A stretch of DNA of 34,035 nt, taken from assembly GCA_022842985.1 (NCBI GenBank), contig JALHON010000015.1, positions 1 through 34,035 on the forward strand. Reading direction: 5' to 3'. Below, piece after piece: positions 10,142-18,528 of the stretch. The DNA comes from Acidobacteriota bacterium (GTDB taxonomy: Bacteria > Acidobacteriota > Vicinamibacteria > Vicinamibacterales > UBA2999). The notes under the pieces are model-generated. The model made no database searches, was not told the DNA's origin, and worked only from the letters and a program-made list of their open reading frames with translations. The translations under genes and the position numbers were made by a program. The stretch's first letter is position 1, and every line of letters begins with the position of its first letter.

Positions 10142-11038
10142 ATGAATTTGCCGTCGCTCGAGCTGCGTCATCTCCGCTACTTCCGCCGCGTCGTGGACGA
10201 GCTGCACTTCGGCCGCGCCGCCGCCCGTCTGGCCGTGTCGCAGCCCACGCTGAGCGTCCAGATCCGGCAGCTCGAGGCCATCGTGGGCGGACGCCTGTTC
10301 GAGCGGCACACGCGCCAGGTGACGCTGACCGACGCCGGCCGCGCCCTCGACGAGGCGGCCCGCCGCATCCTGCGCGACGTGGACACGGCGCTCGACGCCA
10401 CACGTCAGGCGCAGGCCGGGCAGGTGGGCGTGCTGCGCGTGGGCTTCGGGCCCACGCTGATGCTCTCAACACTGGGCCAGGTGGTGCGCGCCTACCGGCA
10501 GCGGCACCCCGGCGTGCGCATCGACCTGCGCGAGCTGCCAACGAGCGAGCAGCTCACCGCGCTCGTGCACGGCGATCTGGACGTGGGTTTCGTGCGCGGC
10601 GCCGACACCGACCCGCGCCTGCACGTGGAGCTCTTCGCGAAGGAGCCGCTGCTCATCGCGCTGCACCGCGACCATCCGGCGGCCGGCGCCACGCGCGTGC
10701 CGCTCGCGGCGCTGGCGCAGGACCCCTGGGTGCTCTTCCCGCGCGCCATCGCACCGCAGCTCCACGAACACGTCATGCGTCTCTGCCAGCAGGCCGGCTT
10801 CACGCCCAACGTGACGCAGGAAAGCCGCGAGGTCTACACCACCGTGGGCCTCGTCGGTGCGGGCGTGGGCGTGACGATCATTCCCGAGACCGTGCAACGG
10901 ATGTCGTGGACCGGTGTCGTGTACAAGCCGATTCCGCGGGCCAGTGTCCGCCTGTCGATGGTGCGCCCGAGCGGTCCGGTGCGGCCGGTGGTCGAGACGT
11001 TCCTCGCAGTGGCGCGGAAGGCGGCCGCGCGTGCGTGA
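10142..11038 (+). CDS. LysR-family transcriptional regulator
   Basis: LELRHLRYFRRVVDELHFGRAAARLAVSQPTLSVQIRQLEAIVGGRLFERHTRQVTLTDAG HTH plus LysR substrate domain. ATG at 10142. Confidence 0.93.
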   Translation: MNLPSLELRHLRYFRRVVDELHFGRAAARLAVSQPTLSVQIRQLEAIVGGRLFERHTRQVTLTDAGRALDEAARRILRDVDTALDATRQAQAGQVGVLRVGFGPTLMLSTLGQVVRAYRQRHPGVRIDLRELPTSEQLTALVHGDLDVGFVRGADTDPRLHVELFAKEPLLIALHRDHPAAGATRVPLAALAQDPWVLFPRAIAPQLHEHVMRLCQQAGFTPNVTQESREVYTTVGLVGAGVGVTIIPETVQRMSWTGVVYKPIPRASVRLSMVRPSGPVRPVVETFLAVARKAAARA

Positions 11039-11090
11039 GCCCTACGCAAGGAGCGGCTGGTCCGGGCCCGTCACCGGCTACACTGGAACC

Positions 11091-11303
11091 GTGGACGTGA
11101 CGCAAGAGCATCTCGGGCCGGATCAGCTGGCATGGCTCCGCCATTCGGAGGCGCTCTGGACGCGCGCACATCGATTGGCCGCCGCGCACCCCGAACACGA
11201 CGTGTCGGACCTGTATCACGCCTTGCGGCATCTCGAACTGGCGCCGTCCGAACGCCTCCGCCTGGGACTGAGCCGTGCCAGACTTCGCGCTGACCGAGCC
11301 TGA
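11091..11303 (+). CDS. Small helical protein, partner of the downstream nucleotidyltransferase-fold ORF
   Basis: GTG start; 70 aa 'VTQEHLGPDQLAWLRHSEALWTRAHRLAAAHPEHDVSDLYHALRHLELAPSERLRLGLSRARL'. Overlaps the next ORF by 29 nt. Confidence 0.6.
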   Translation: MDVTQEHLGPDQLAWLRHSEALWTRAHRLAAAHPEHDVSDLYHALRHLELAPSERLRLGLSRARLRADRA

Positions 11304-11739
11304 GCGCCGCCTGCTCGCCGCGCTGAATGCGCGGGGCATCCGGTTCCTCGTGATTGGTCTCGGTGCCGCTCTCATCGAGGGTGCCCCGGTTGCGACCCTC
11401 GACGTCGACCTGTGGCTGGAACGGGTGGACGACCCGCGACTACCCGAGGCCGCCCGAGACGCCGGGGCCTTCTGGGTCTCCGGGTTCGGCGTGCAGCCTC
11501 CGGCCTTCGGTGGGGATGGCTTCGAACGACTCTATGTCCTGTTGACGGCCCACGGTCTGTCGGCCTTCGATGTCGAATACGCAAGCGCCGTCGCGCACAC
11601 GATCGATGGCATCTCCGTCCGCGTTCTTCCACTGCACCGCGTTGTCGAGAGCAAGCGCGCCACGAACCGGCCCAAAGACCGCGCCGCCCTGCCGATTCTC
11701 GAAGCGACGCTGCTCGCACGGAACGACCGCGACCAGTGA
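11275..11739 (+). CDS. Nucleotidyltransferase-fold protein (MNT/AbiEii-like)
   Basis: RFLVIGLGAALIEGAPVATLDVDLWLE: NTase-like G-x-G...T-D-x-D arrangement. C-terminal 'RVVESKRATNRPKDRAALPILE'. Confidence 0.65.
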   Translation: MPDFALTEPERRLLAALNARGIRFLVIGLGAALIEGAPVATLDVDLWLERVDDPRLPEAARDAGAFWVSGFGVQPPAFGGDGFERLYVLLTAHGLSAFDVEYASAVAHTIDGISVRVLPLHRVVESKRATNRPKDRAALPILEATLLARNDRDQ

Positions 11740-11784
11740 GTCTGCCCGGGCCGAGCGCACGCGCCCTCTCACGCGCTGACGCGC

Positions 11785-12141
11785 CTACTGCGCGGCCTGC
11801 TTCTTCAGCGTGTCGCGAATCTCCGCGAGCAGCGCCTCGGTGGGTGACGGCGGCGGCGTGAGCCGCGCGGCGAAGCGGTTGAACGGCACGACGATGAAGA
11901 AGTAGAGCGCCGCGGCCTTGATGAGGAAGCTGATGACGTTGTTCAGGAAGCTGCCGAGGCCGATGCTGCCCACGCGCAGGGCCGAGAAATCCGGCTGACC
12001 GCCCAGCATGCCGATCATCGGTGTAATCAGGTCCTTGACCAGCGAGTTGACGATCTCGCCCACGGCGGCGCCGATGATGACGCCGACGGCCAGGTCGATG
12101 ACGTTGCCGCGCGCGATGAAGTTCTTGAATCCCTGAAGCAT
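11785..12141 (-). CDS. mscL: Large-conductance mechanosensitive channel
   Basis: MLQGFKNFIARGNVIDLAVGVIIGAAVGEIVNSLVKDLITPMIGML...FLNNVISFLIKAAALYFFIVVPFNR. Confidence 0.95.
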   Translation of the reverse strand: MLQGFKNFIARGNVIDLAVGVIIGAAVGEIVNSLVKDLITPMIGMLGGQPDFSALRVGSIGLGSFLNNVISFLIKAAALYFFIVVPFNRFAARLTPPPSPTEALLAEIRDTLKKQAAQ

Positions 12142-12253
12142 TCCGGCCTCCTGTTGATGTCCCCGGGTGTGACCCGGCGGAGTCTAGCGAAGTCACGTCA
12201 CGGCACTGTGGCGGTGGCCGGACCCGCGCTGGACGCCTCCCAAGGGAACAAGT

Positions 12254-12292
12254 TGTAGACCGTCTACGTCTCAGGGCTGTAGACGGTCTACA
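12254..12292. promoter_or_regulatory. Two tandem palindromic operators upstream of padR
   Basis: TGTAGAC-C-GTCTACG (12254-12268) and perfect TGTAGAC-G-GTCTACA (12278-12292), offset by 24 bp. The second ends 3 bp before the PadR ATG (12296). Confidence 0.75.
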
Positions 12293-12295
12293 TCC

Positions 12296-12652
12296 ATGCC
12301 ACGCACCCCTGACAACTCGCGCCTGGACCTGCTCCAGGGCACCCTCGACATGCTCATCCTGCGCACCCTGCAGTGGGGCGCGCAGCACGGCCACGGCATC
12401 GGCCAGATGATCCGCTCGCAGTCGGACGACCTGCTCAAGGTCGAAACCGGCTCGCTCTACCCGGCGCTGCACCGCCTCGAGAAACGCGGCTGGCTGAGCG
12501 CGAAGTGGGGCATCAGCGAAGCCAACCAGCGCGCGAAGTACTACGCGCTCACCGCCGCCGGCAAGGCGCAGCTCGTGCGCGAGCAGGATCGCTGGACGCA
12601 GCTCGTCCACGCGATCGGCCGGATCATGCAGCCGGTAGACGGCAAGGAGTAG
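12296..12652 (+). CDS. PadR-family transcriptional regulator
   Basis: LDLLQGTLDMLILRTLQWGAQHGHGIGQMIRSQSDDLLKVETGSLYPALHRLEKRGWLSAKWGISEANQRAKYYALTAAGKAQL. Confidence 0.95.
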   Translation: MPRTPDNSRLDLLQGTLDMLILRTLQWGAQHGHGIGQMIRSQSDDLLKVETGSLYPALHRLEKRGWLSAKWGISEANQRAKYYALTAAGKAQLVREQDRWTQLVHAIGRIMQPVDGKE

Positions 12653-12656
12653 CGCC

Positions 12657-15281
12657 ATGCGGCCCGACCAGCGTGAGATCGACGACGAAATCCGCGGCCA
12701 CATCGCGCTCGCCATCAAGGAGCGCGTGGACCGCGGCGAGGATCCGGAGGCGGCGCGGCGCGCGGCCTGGGCGGAGTTCGGCTACCTGCCGCAGGTGCGC
12801 GAATCCGTGCGCCAGGTCTGGTACAGCCGCTGGTTCGATGCCGCCTCCGACTTCGCGCGCGACATGCGTGTGGGCGTGCGGTCGCTCTCAGGTGCGAAGG
12901 GCCTGGCGCTCGCCGTCGTCGTCACCCTTGGCCTCGGCATCGGGGCGAACGCGGCGATCTTCAGCGTGGTGCGCGGCGTGCTCCTCACGCCGCTCGTGAA
13001 CCGCGACGAGGATCGCCTCATCTACATCCGCCAGAGCGCGGCCACACCGGGCGCCGAGAACATGACGTTCTCCGTGCCCGAGATCGCGGACCTTACGGCA
13101 CGCGTCACCTCGGTCGCAGCCTTCGGCGACTTCTCCACCATCGACTTCACGATGATCGGCATCGGCGAACCGCGCGTGGTGCATGCCGGCGTCGTGAGCG
13201 GCTCGTTCTTCGACGTGATGGGCCTGCGGCCGGTGCTCGGCCGCCTGCTGCAGCCAACGGACGATGGCCCCGGCGCCGCAGGCGCTGTCGTGCTCACGCA
13301 TCGCTTCTGGTCCACGGCGCTCGCGAGCGATCCGGGCGTGCTCGGCAGGACGATTCGCCTCGATACGCGCACGGCCACGGTGGTGGGCGTGCTCGAACCG
13401 TCGGTGCCGTATCCGGTGGATACCGAGATCATCGCCAACGTCGTGACGAGCCCGCACCATCTGGACGCGATGATGGTGACCGGCCGCACGCACCGCATGA
13501 CCGAACTCTTCGGCCGGCTGAAGCCTGGCGTCACCGTGGCGCAAGCGCGCGCGGAGTTGCAGGCCGCACATGCCGCCATCCGCAGCACGCACCCGGACGA
13601 CTACGCCGGCCGAGCCGACGTGGGCGTGAGCGTGCGCACGCTGCGCGAGCAGATCGCGACGCCGGCGCGCACCATCCTGCTGCTGCTCCTCGCCACGGCT
13701 GGTGTGGTGTTCGTCGTGGCCTGTTCGAACGTGGCGAACCTGATCCTGGCGCGTTCGGTGCGCCGTGAAGGTGAACTCGCCGTGCGCGCGGCCCTCGGCG
13801 CGAGCCGCGGGGCGCTGCGGCGCACGCTCCTCGCCGAAAGCCTCGTGCTCTGCGGCGCCGGTGCGATCGTGGGCGTGCTGCTGGCTGGTCCGCTCGTGAC
13901 GTTCGTGGCGCGTTTCGCCGCGCGATATTCCGTGCGCGCGCTCGACGTGACGATGGACATGAGCCTGCTCTGGATCGGTGTGGCCCTCGCCATGGCCGCG
14001 TCGGTGCTGCTGGCGTGGATTCCCCGCCTGCCTGCCGCCGAGAGCTCCACGAGCGGCTCGCTCGCCACCACTGGTGGGCTCCGCATCACGCCGGGCACGA
14101 ACCGCCGGCTGCGGATCTTTGCCACGGCGCAGGTGGCCTTCTCGTTCGTGCTGCTCGTGGGCGCCGGCATGCTGCTCGCGGCGCTCGTGTCGCTGCAGAC
14201 GACCACATCTGCCGCCAACGCGGCGACGGTGCTCGCGATCGACGTGCCGCTCCCGCTCGAGGCCGCGGGCCCGAAGACCCTCGCGTTCGCGGACGAGGCG
14301 ATGCGGCGCATCGGCGCGCTGCCTGGCGTGTCGCGCGTGGCCATGGGGAACGTGGTGCCGTGGCGCGACCTCGGCAAGTTCGGCCCGTTTTCGTTCGGCG
14401 CTGAGGGCTACTCACCCGCCGATGGCGCCGATCAGCCGCTGGCGGTGTTGCGGAACGTGACGCCGGGCTACTTCGCCACACTCGGTGTGCCGCTCGTGGC
14501 CGGCCGCGACTTCACCGACGACGACCGCGGACGCGGCGAGCCGGTGGCGATCGTGAGCCAGACGCTGGCCACGCGCCTTTTCCCGAACGGCGAGGCCGTG
14601 AATCGGCTGATCTGGTGGACCGACCCGGTCCTGGGGGATGCGAAGCGCCGCATCGTGGGCGTAGCCGCGGACCTGAACGACGACAGCGTGCTGCCGCTGC
14701 CGGCCATGACGATCTACCACCCGCTGCGTCAGCTGCCCTTCGGCGGACGGCTCTTCGTGCAGGCGGCCGGCGGCGACCCGTACGCGCTCGTGCCGGCCAT
14801 CACCCGGGCGATCCACGAGATCTCGGCCGAGCAGCCGGTGGAGCGTGCGGCCACGCTCGCCGACGTGCGCGCCGCCCTCATGACGCCCGACCGCGTGAAC
14901 GCGTTCGTGGTCACGGGCTTCGCCGGCGTGGCGCTGGCCATCGCGATCGTGGGTGTGGCCGGCGTGCTCGCGTTCAGCGTGAGCGCGCGCACACGCGAGT
15001 TCGGCGTGCGCCTGGCGATCGGCTCGACACCGCGCGATCTGCTCACGGCGGTGCTGCGCGAGGGCGTGGGCATCGTGATCGTGGGCATCGTAGCCGGCGT
15101 GGGCCTGGGCTACGGGCTCGCGGCCGTGGGGGCGAGTTACGTGGACGGGCTGCGCCTGCCGGGACTGGTACCGGTGGCGGGCGCCGCCAGCGTGCTCGCG
15201 GTGGCGGCCGTGGTGGCGGCGCTGCTGCCGGCACGACGGGCCTCGCGCGTGGATGTGCTGCGCGCGCTCAGAACGGAATAG
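12657..15281 (+). CDS. MacB/FtsX-type ABC permease, ADOP-like (orphan permease next to PadR)
   Basis: 874 aa with an N-terminal 'EIRGHIALAIKERVDRGEDPEAARRAAWAEFG' prefix, then 'SLSGAKGLALAVVVTLGLGIGANAAIFSVVRGVLL'. Two FtsX-like TM blocks. Starts 4 bp after padR; no ATPase gene adjacent. Confidence 0.92.
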   Translation: MRPDQREIDDEIRGHIALAIKERVDRGEDPEAARRAAWAEFGYLPQVRESVRQVWYSRWFDAASDFARDMRVGVRSLSGAKGLALAVVVTLGLGIGANAAIFSVVRGVLLTPLVNRDEDRLIYIRQSAATPGAENMTFSVPEIADLTARVTSVAAFGDFSTIDFTMIGIGEPRVVHAGVVSGSFFDVMGLRPVLGRLLQPTDDGPGAAGAVVLTHRFWSTALASDPGVLGRTIRLDTRTATVVGVLEPSVPYPVDTEIIANVVTSPHHLDAMMVTGRTHRMTELFGRLKPGVTVAQARAELQAAHAAIRSTHPDDYAGRADVGVSVRTLREQIATPARTILLLLLATAGVVFVVACSNVANLILARSVRREGELAVRAALGASRGALRRTLLAESLVLCGAGAIVGVLLAGPLVTFVARFAARYSVRALDVTMDMSLLWIGVALAMAASVLLAWIPRLPAAESSTSGSLATTGGLRITPGTNRRLRIFATAQVAFSFVLLVGAGMLLAALVSLQTTTSAANAATVLAIDVPLPLEAAGPKTLAFADEAMRRIGALPGVSRVAMGNVVPWRDLGKFGPFSFGAEGYSPADGADQPLAVLRNVTPGYFATLGVPLVAGRDFTDDDRGRGEPVAIVSQTLATRLFPNGEAVNRLIWWTDPVLGDAKRRIVGVAADLNDDSVLPLPAMTIYHPLRQLPFGGRLFVQAAGGDPYALVPAITRAIHEISAEQPVERAATLADVRAALMTPDRVNAFVVTGFAGVALAIAIVGVAGVLAFSVSARTREFGVRLAIGSTPRDLLTAVLREGVGIVIVGIVAGVGLGYGLAAVGASYVDGLRLPGLVPVAGAASVLAVAAVVAALLPARRASRVDVLRALRTE

Positions 15282-15296
15282 ACCCGCGGTCGGGCG

Positions 15297-15530
15297 TCAG
15301 CTGATCGAGAAGCGGCGGCGCACGGCCTTCACATGCCCGTGCCCGTCGGGCACGAGCTCGTGCGTGACGCCCGCCGGCATCTTGCCGCGGCCCGCCGGCA
15401 CGGCCTGCCCCGTCTTGACGAGCATCTCGAGATAGGCGGCCTCGTCCGCGGACGCGGCCGCCGGCTTCGCCTTCTTCGCAGTTTTCGAGGGCGACGATTT
15501 CACGGGCGCACGTTTCGTCGGCTTGGGCAT
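15297..15530 (-). CDS. Small protein with Lys/Ala-rich N-terminus
   Basis: 77 aa MPKPTKRAPVKSSPSKTAKKAKPAAASADEAAYLEMLVKTGQAVPAGRGKMPAGVTHELVPDGHGHVKAVRRRFSIS. Directly downstream of and co-directional with the metalloprotease. Confidence 0.65.
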   Translation of the reverse strand: MPKPTKRAPVKSSPSKTAKKAKPAAASADEAAYLEMLVKTGQAVPAGRGKMPAGVTHELVPDGHGHVKAVRRRFSIS

Positions 15531-15569
15531 GGCACGGTCCTTCCCGATAGTACCGCGCCTTGCCAGCCG

Positions 15570-17117
15570 TCAGCAGCACTCGAAGGCGATGCGCCTGAGC
15601 TCGGCCGCACCGTTTGCCGCCGGCGCCAGGTAGTGCGTGGCGTGTTTCCGCGTCTTCGACAGTGCGGCCACGAGCCCGCGCTTTGCCTGCGTCGTGCTGC
15701 CCATCGAGACGCGGCCACGCACGATGAGCGCTTCGCAGAAGGCGTGCAGCTCGGTAGACCGCTGCACGCCGGTCGTGTCACGGGCCGCCATGCCGGCCAT
15801 CATCGTGACGGGTGCCACACCGGCGTCGTCCACCGGCGCGGCCGAGACGTAGAGCGTCTTGAGGCCCAGGCCCAGCGAGCCGGCATCGATGGCGATGCGC
15901 ACCGCGCGATCGCGACTGCCCGCCGCCCGCGCCACCTGGCGTCCGCCACTCGAGGCAGAGAACCGTGCCGCCGCCGCGGCCGCACGCGCGCTGCCCACGC
16001 CGAGTGTGCCCGGCGCCGCAAGCGACCCCACGGGCATCAGATTACGGCGCACGAAGGCGGAGGTGAGCGCCTCCGCGTACTTGCCGCCGAAGAGCTCGCC
16101 GTCGGCCAGCACGATCTGCTCGGCCACCGACTGGAAGAACTTCGAGCTGACCGACGCCTCCACGACGGCGCGCGCCAGCAGGCGGCCCATGTCGGCCGTG
16201 GCCTGTTCCACGTCGTCACTGGACGGCGACGCCGCCAGCGTCAGCACCATGCCGCCGAGCGCTTCGAGAAACGCGCCCGTGAATACGCGCGACAGGTTGT
16301 GCGGTGCGCGCGTGAGCTGCGAAGCCGGGCCCGACGCCGGCAGCGTGAGCGGGTCCACGTACAGGAACGAGTTGGCCGCGTTGCGCAGGCTGTCGCGATC
16401 GACCGCCGCGGGCGACCGCTGGCGAATCGCGAAGCCGAGCTGCTCGGCCACGCGCGACACCGACGAGTTGCGCCGCAGGTTGCCGTCGGTTTCCTCGAGC
16501 ACCGCCTGACGCACGGTGGGCAGTTGCAGCGCGGTGAGGATGGCGCTCATGTCGCCGAACGATTCGTGGAACGCCGCCGCCTCGATCGACGCGATCTCGA
16601 AGAGCACCGGCTTCAGCGTGTCGAGCACGGCGTGACCCAGTTCGTGCGCCACCACGTCCGGACTCTCACCCGAAAACACGGTGACGTTGCGGCCGGTGGT
16701 CACGTCGCGCACGGTGTCGTGGAAGAACGACAGGCCCTGCTTGATGTCTTCGGCCGGGAAGTCTGTGCGCGCGTAGTAGGCGTTCAGGTCCACGCCGTCG
16801 TCGAGACGCACGGGCAGCGAGGCCCCCACGTTCTTGTGCCACGCTTTTGCGCCAGCGGCGGCCCAGAACGCCGCGGAGCGCCGCAGCGCTTCGGCGGCCG
16901 TCCAGTAGCGGAAGCCGGCGCTGCCCACGCTGCGGATGCGGGCCTCGGGCGCCGTGGCCGGGGCGATGATCTTCGTGCGCAGGGAGCGGCCGGGCATCGA
17001 CGGCGCCGGGCGCTGCAGGATGGGCAGGCCGCCCATCGGATCGGTCTGCCAGGCCTGGATGGTGGCGCGCTTCGCCGCCGGACGTTTCGCCCGCTTCGCC
17101 GTCGTCTTCTTGCTCAT
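15570..17117 (-). CDS. Gluzincin-like zinc metalloprotease with Lys/Arg/Ala-rich N-terminal tail
   Basis: HELGHAVLDTLKPVLFEIASIEAAAFHESFGD: HExxH followed by ExxxD as in M4/M36-type peptidases. N-terminus MSKKTTAKRAKRPAAKRAT. Confidence 0.75.
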   Translation of the reverse strand: MSKKTTAKRAKRPAAKRATIQAWQTDPMGGLPILQRPAPSMPGRSLRTKIIAPATAPEARIRSVGSAGFRYWTAAEALRRSAAFWAAAGAKAWHKNVGASLPVRLDDGVDLNAYYARTDFPAEDIKQGLSFFHDTVRDVTTGRNVTVFSGESPDVVAHELGHAVLDTLKPVLFEIASIEAAAFHESFGDMSAILTALQLPTVRQAVLEETDGNLRRNSSVSRVAEQLGFAIRQRSPAAVDRDSLRNAANSFLYVDPLTLPASGPASQLTRAPHNLSRVFTGAFLEALGGMVLTLAASPSSDDVEQATADMGRLLARAVVEASVSSKFFQSVAEQIVLADGELFGGKYAEALTSAFVRRNLMPVGSLAAPGTLGVGSARAAAAAARFSASSGGRQVARAAGSRDRAVRIAIDAGSLGLGLKTLYVSAAPVDDAGVAPVTMMAGMAARDTTGVQRSTELHAFCEALIVRGRVSMGSTTQAKRGLVAALSKTRKHATHYLAPAANGAAELRRIAFECC

Positions 17118-17215
17118 GCCATGGCCTCCTGCCCTTCATGGGGACGGACTCGGCGCCGGGGTTTCGTACCGCGGCGATTGCTTCCCGGCCACGTCCGCCG
17201 TATCGTGGCGACGTG

Positions 17216-18508
17216 ATGTCCACATTCTCCACCCGCGCCACCCGCCGTTCCGTGACGATTGCACGCTTCGTGCTGACCACCGCCCTCGTGGCACACGCGG
17301 GAGCCGCCAGCGCGCAGACCTCCACCGCCACGCCGATGCCCACGCCCGGGCAGGTCTTCCGCACGGCCCAGCACGACTTCCGGCTGGAAGTGGTGGCGAT
17401 GCTGCAGCACCCGCACTCGATCGCGTTCACGCCCGAAGGCGACATGCTCATCACCGAGCGTCCCGGCCGGCTGCGCATCGTGCGGCAGGGCAAGCTGCTG
17501 CCCACGCCCGTGGCCGGCCTGCCCGACGTGCTCTTCCTGGGCAACGGCGCCACGGCGCAGGATGGCCGCGAACAGGCCGGGCTGCGCGACGTGGTGCTGC
17601 ATCCCCAGTTCGCGTCGAACCGGCTGCTCTATCTGAGCTACGTGAAGCCGGGCCCGAACGGCTACGGCAACCTGGCGGTGGCGCGGGGACGCTACGAGAA
17701 CGATCGCCTGACGAACGTGCAGGACATCTTCGTAGCCAACGCGCCCGGCAACGGCACCAACCGCAGCTCGATGTGGGGCGGACGTATCGCCTTCGACAAG
17801 GCCGGCTACCTCTTCGTGACGCTGGGCGATCGGCAGTGGCCGGCGGTGGCGGACCTCAATCGCCATCCCGCGCAGGACCTGCTCACGCACAACGGCAAGA
17901 CGGTGCGTCTGCACGACGATGGCCGCGTGCCGAAGGACAACCCCTTCGTGGGCAAGCCGCACGCGCTGCCCGAGATCTGGACGCTGGGCCATCGCAACGC
18001 GCAGGGCATGGCCTTCCACCCCACCACCGGCGATCTCTTCCAGAACGAACACGGCCCGCAGGGCGGTGACGAGATGAACGTGATCGTGCCCGGCATGAAC
18101 TACGGCTGGCCGGTGATTGGCTACGGCGTGAACTACACGACGGGCCTCGCCATTCACGAAGGCACGCACAAGGACGGCATCACGCCGCCGGCGCACGTGT
18201 GGGTGCCGTCGATCGGCGTCTCCGGGATGATCTTCTACACCGGCGATCGCTTCAGCGGCTGGAAGGGCGACATGCTCGTAGGCGGCATGAGCGGCCAGCG
18301 GCTGGTGCGCATGCGCATGAGCGGCACGCGCGTGCTGGCCGAAGAGATTCTGATTCAGGGCATGGGCCGCATGCGCGACGTGCAGCAGGGGCCCGACGGC
18401 GCGATCTACGTGTCGATCGACGCCAACGTGCGCGGTGTTGACGGCGAAGCCACGCCCGTCTACCGGCTCGTGCCGGTGGAGCGCGCGGCGACGGCGACGA
18501 AGCGCTGA
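17216..18508 (+). CDS. PQQ-dependent sugar dehydrogenase (glucose/sorbosone dehydrogenase family), secreted
   Basis: Signal peptide; 'LQHPHSIAFTPEGDMLITERPGRLRIV', 'GLRDVVLHPQFASNRLLYLSYVKPG', 'LPEIWTLGHRNAQGMAFHPTTGDLFQNEHGPQGGDEMNVIVPGMNYGWPVIGYG'. Confidence 0.93.
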   Translation: MSTFSTRATRRSVTIARFVLTTALVAHAGAASAQTSTATPMPTPGQVFRTAQHDFRLEVVAMLQHPHSIAFTPEGDMLITERPGRLRIVRQGKLLPTPVAGLPDVLFLGNGATAQDGREQAGLRDVVLHPQFASNRLLYLSYVKPGPNGYGNLAVARGRYENDRLTNVQDIFVANAPGNGTNRSSMWGGRIAFDKAGYLFVTLGDRQWPAVADLNRHPAQDLLTHNGKTVRLHDDGRVPKDNPFVGKPHALPEIWTLGHRNAQGMAFHPTTGDLFQNEHGPQGGDEMNVIVPGMNYGWPVIGYGVNYTTGLAIHEGTHKDGITPPAHVWVPSIGVSGMIFYTGDRFSGWKGDMLVGGMSGQRLVRMRMSGTRVLAEEILIQGMGRMRDVQQGPDGAIYVSIDANVRGVDGEATPVYRLVPVERAATATKR

Positions 18509-18528
18509 GCAGGCTCGAGCGAGCGGCG

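Noticed and set aside
15333-17216. 627-aa plus ORF antisense to the metalloprotease
   Set aside because: Arg/His-rich antisense frame; the real protein with HELGH is on the minus strand.
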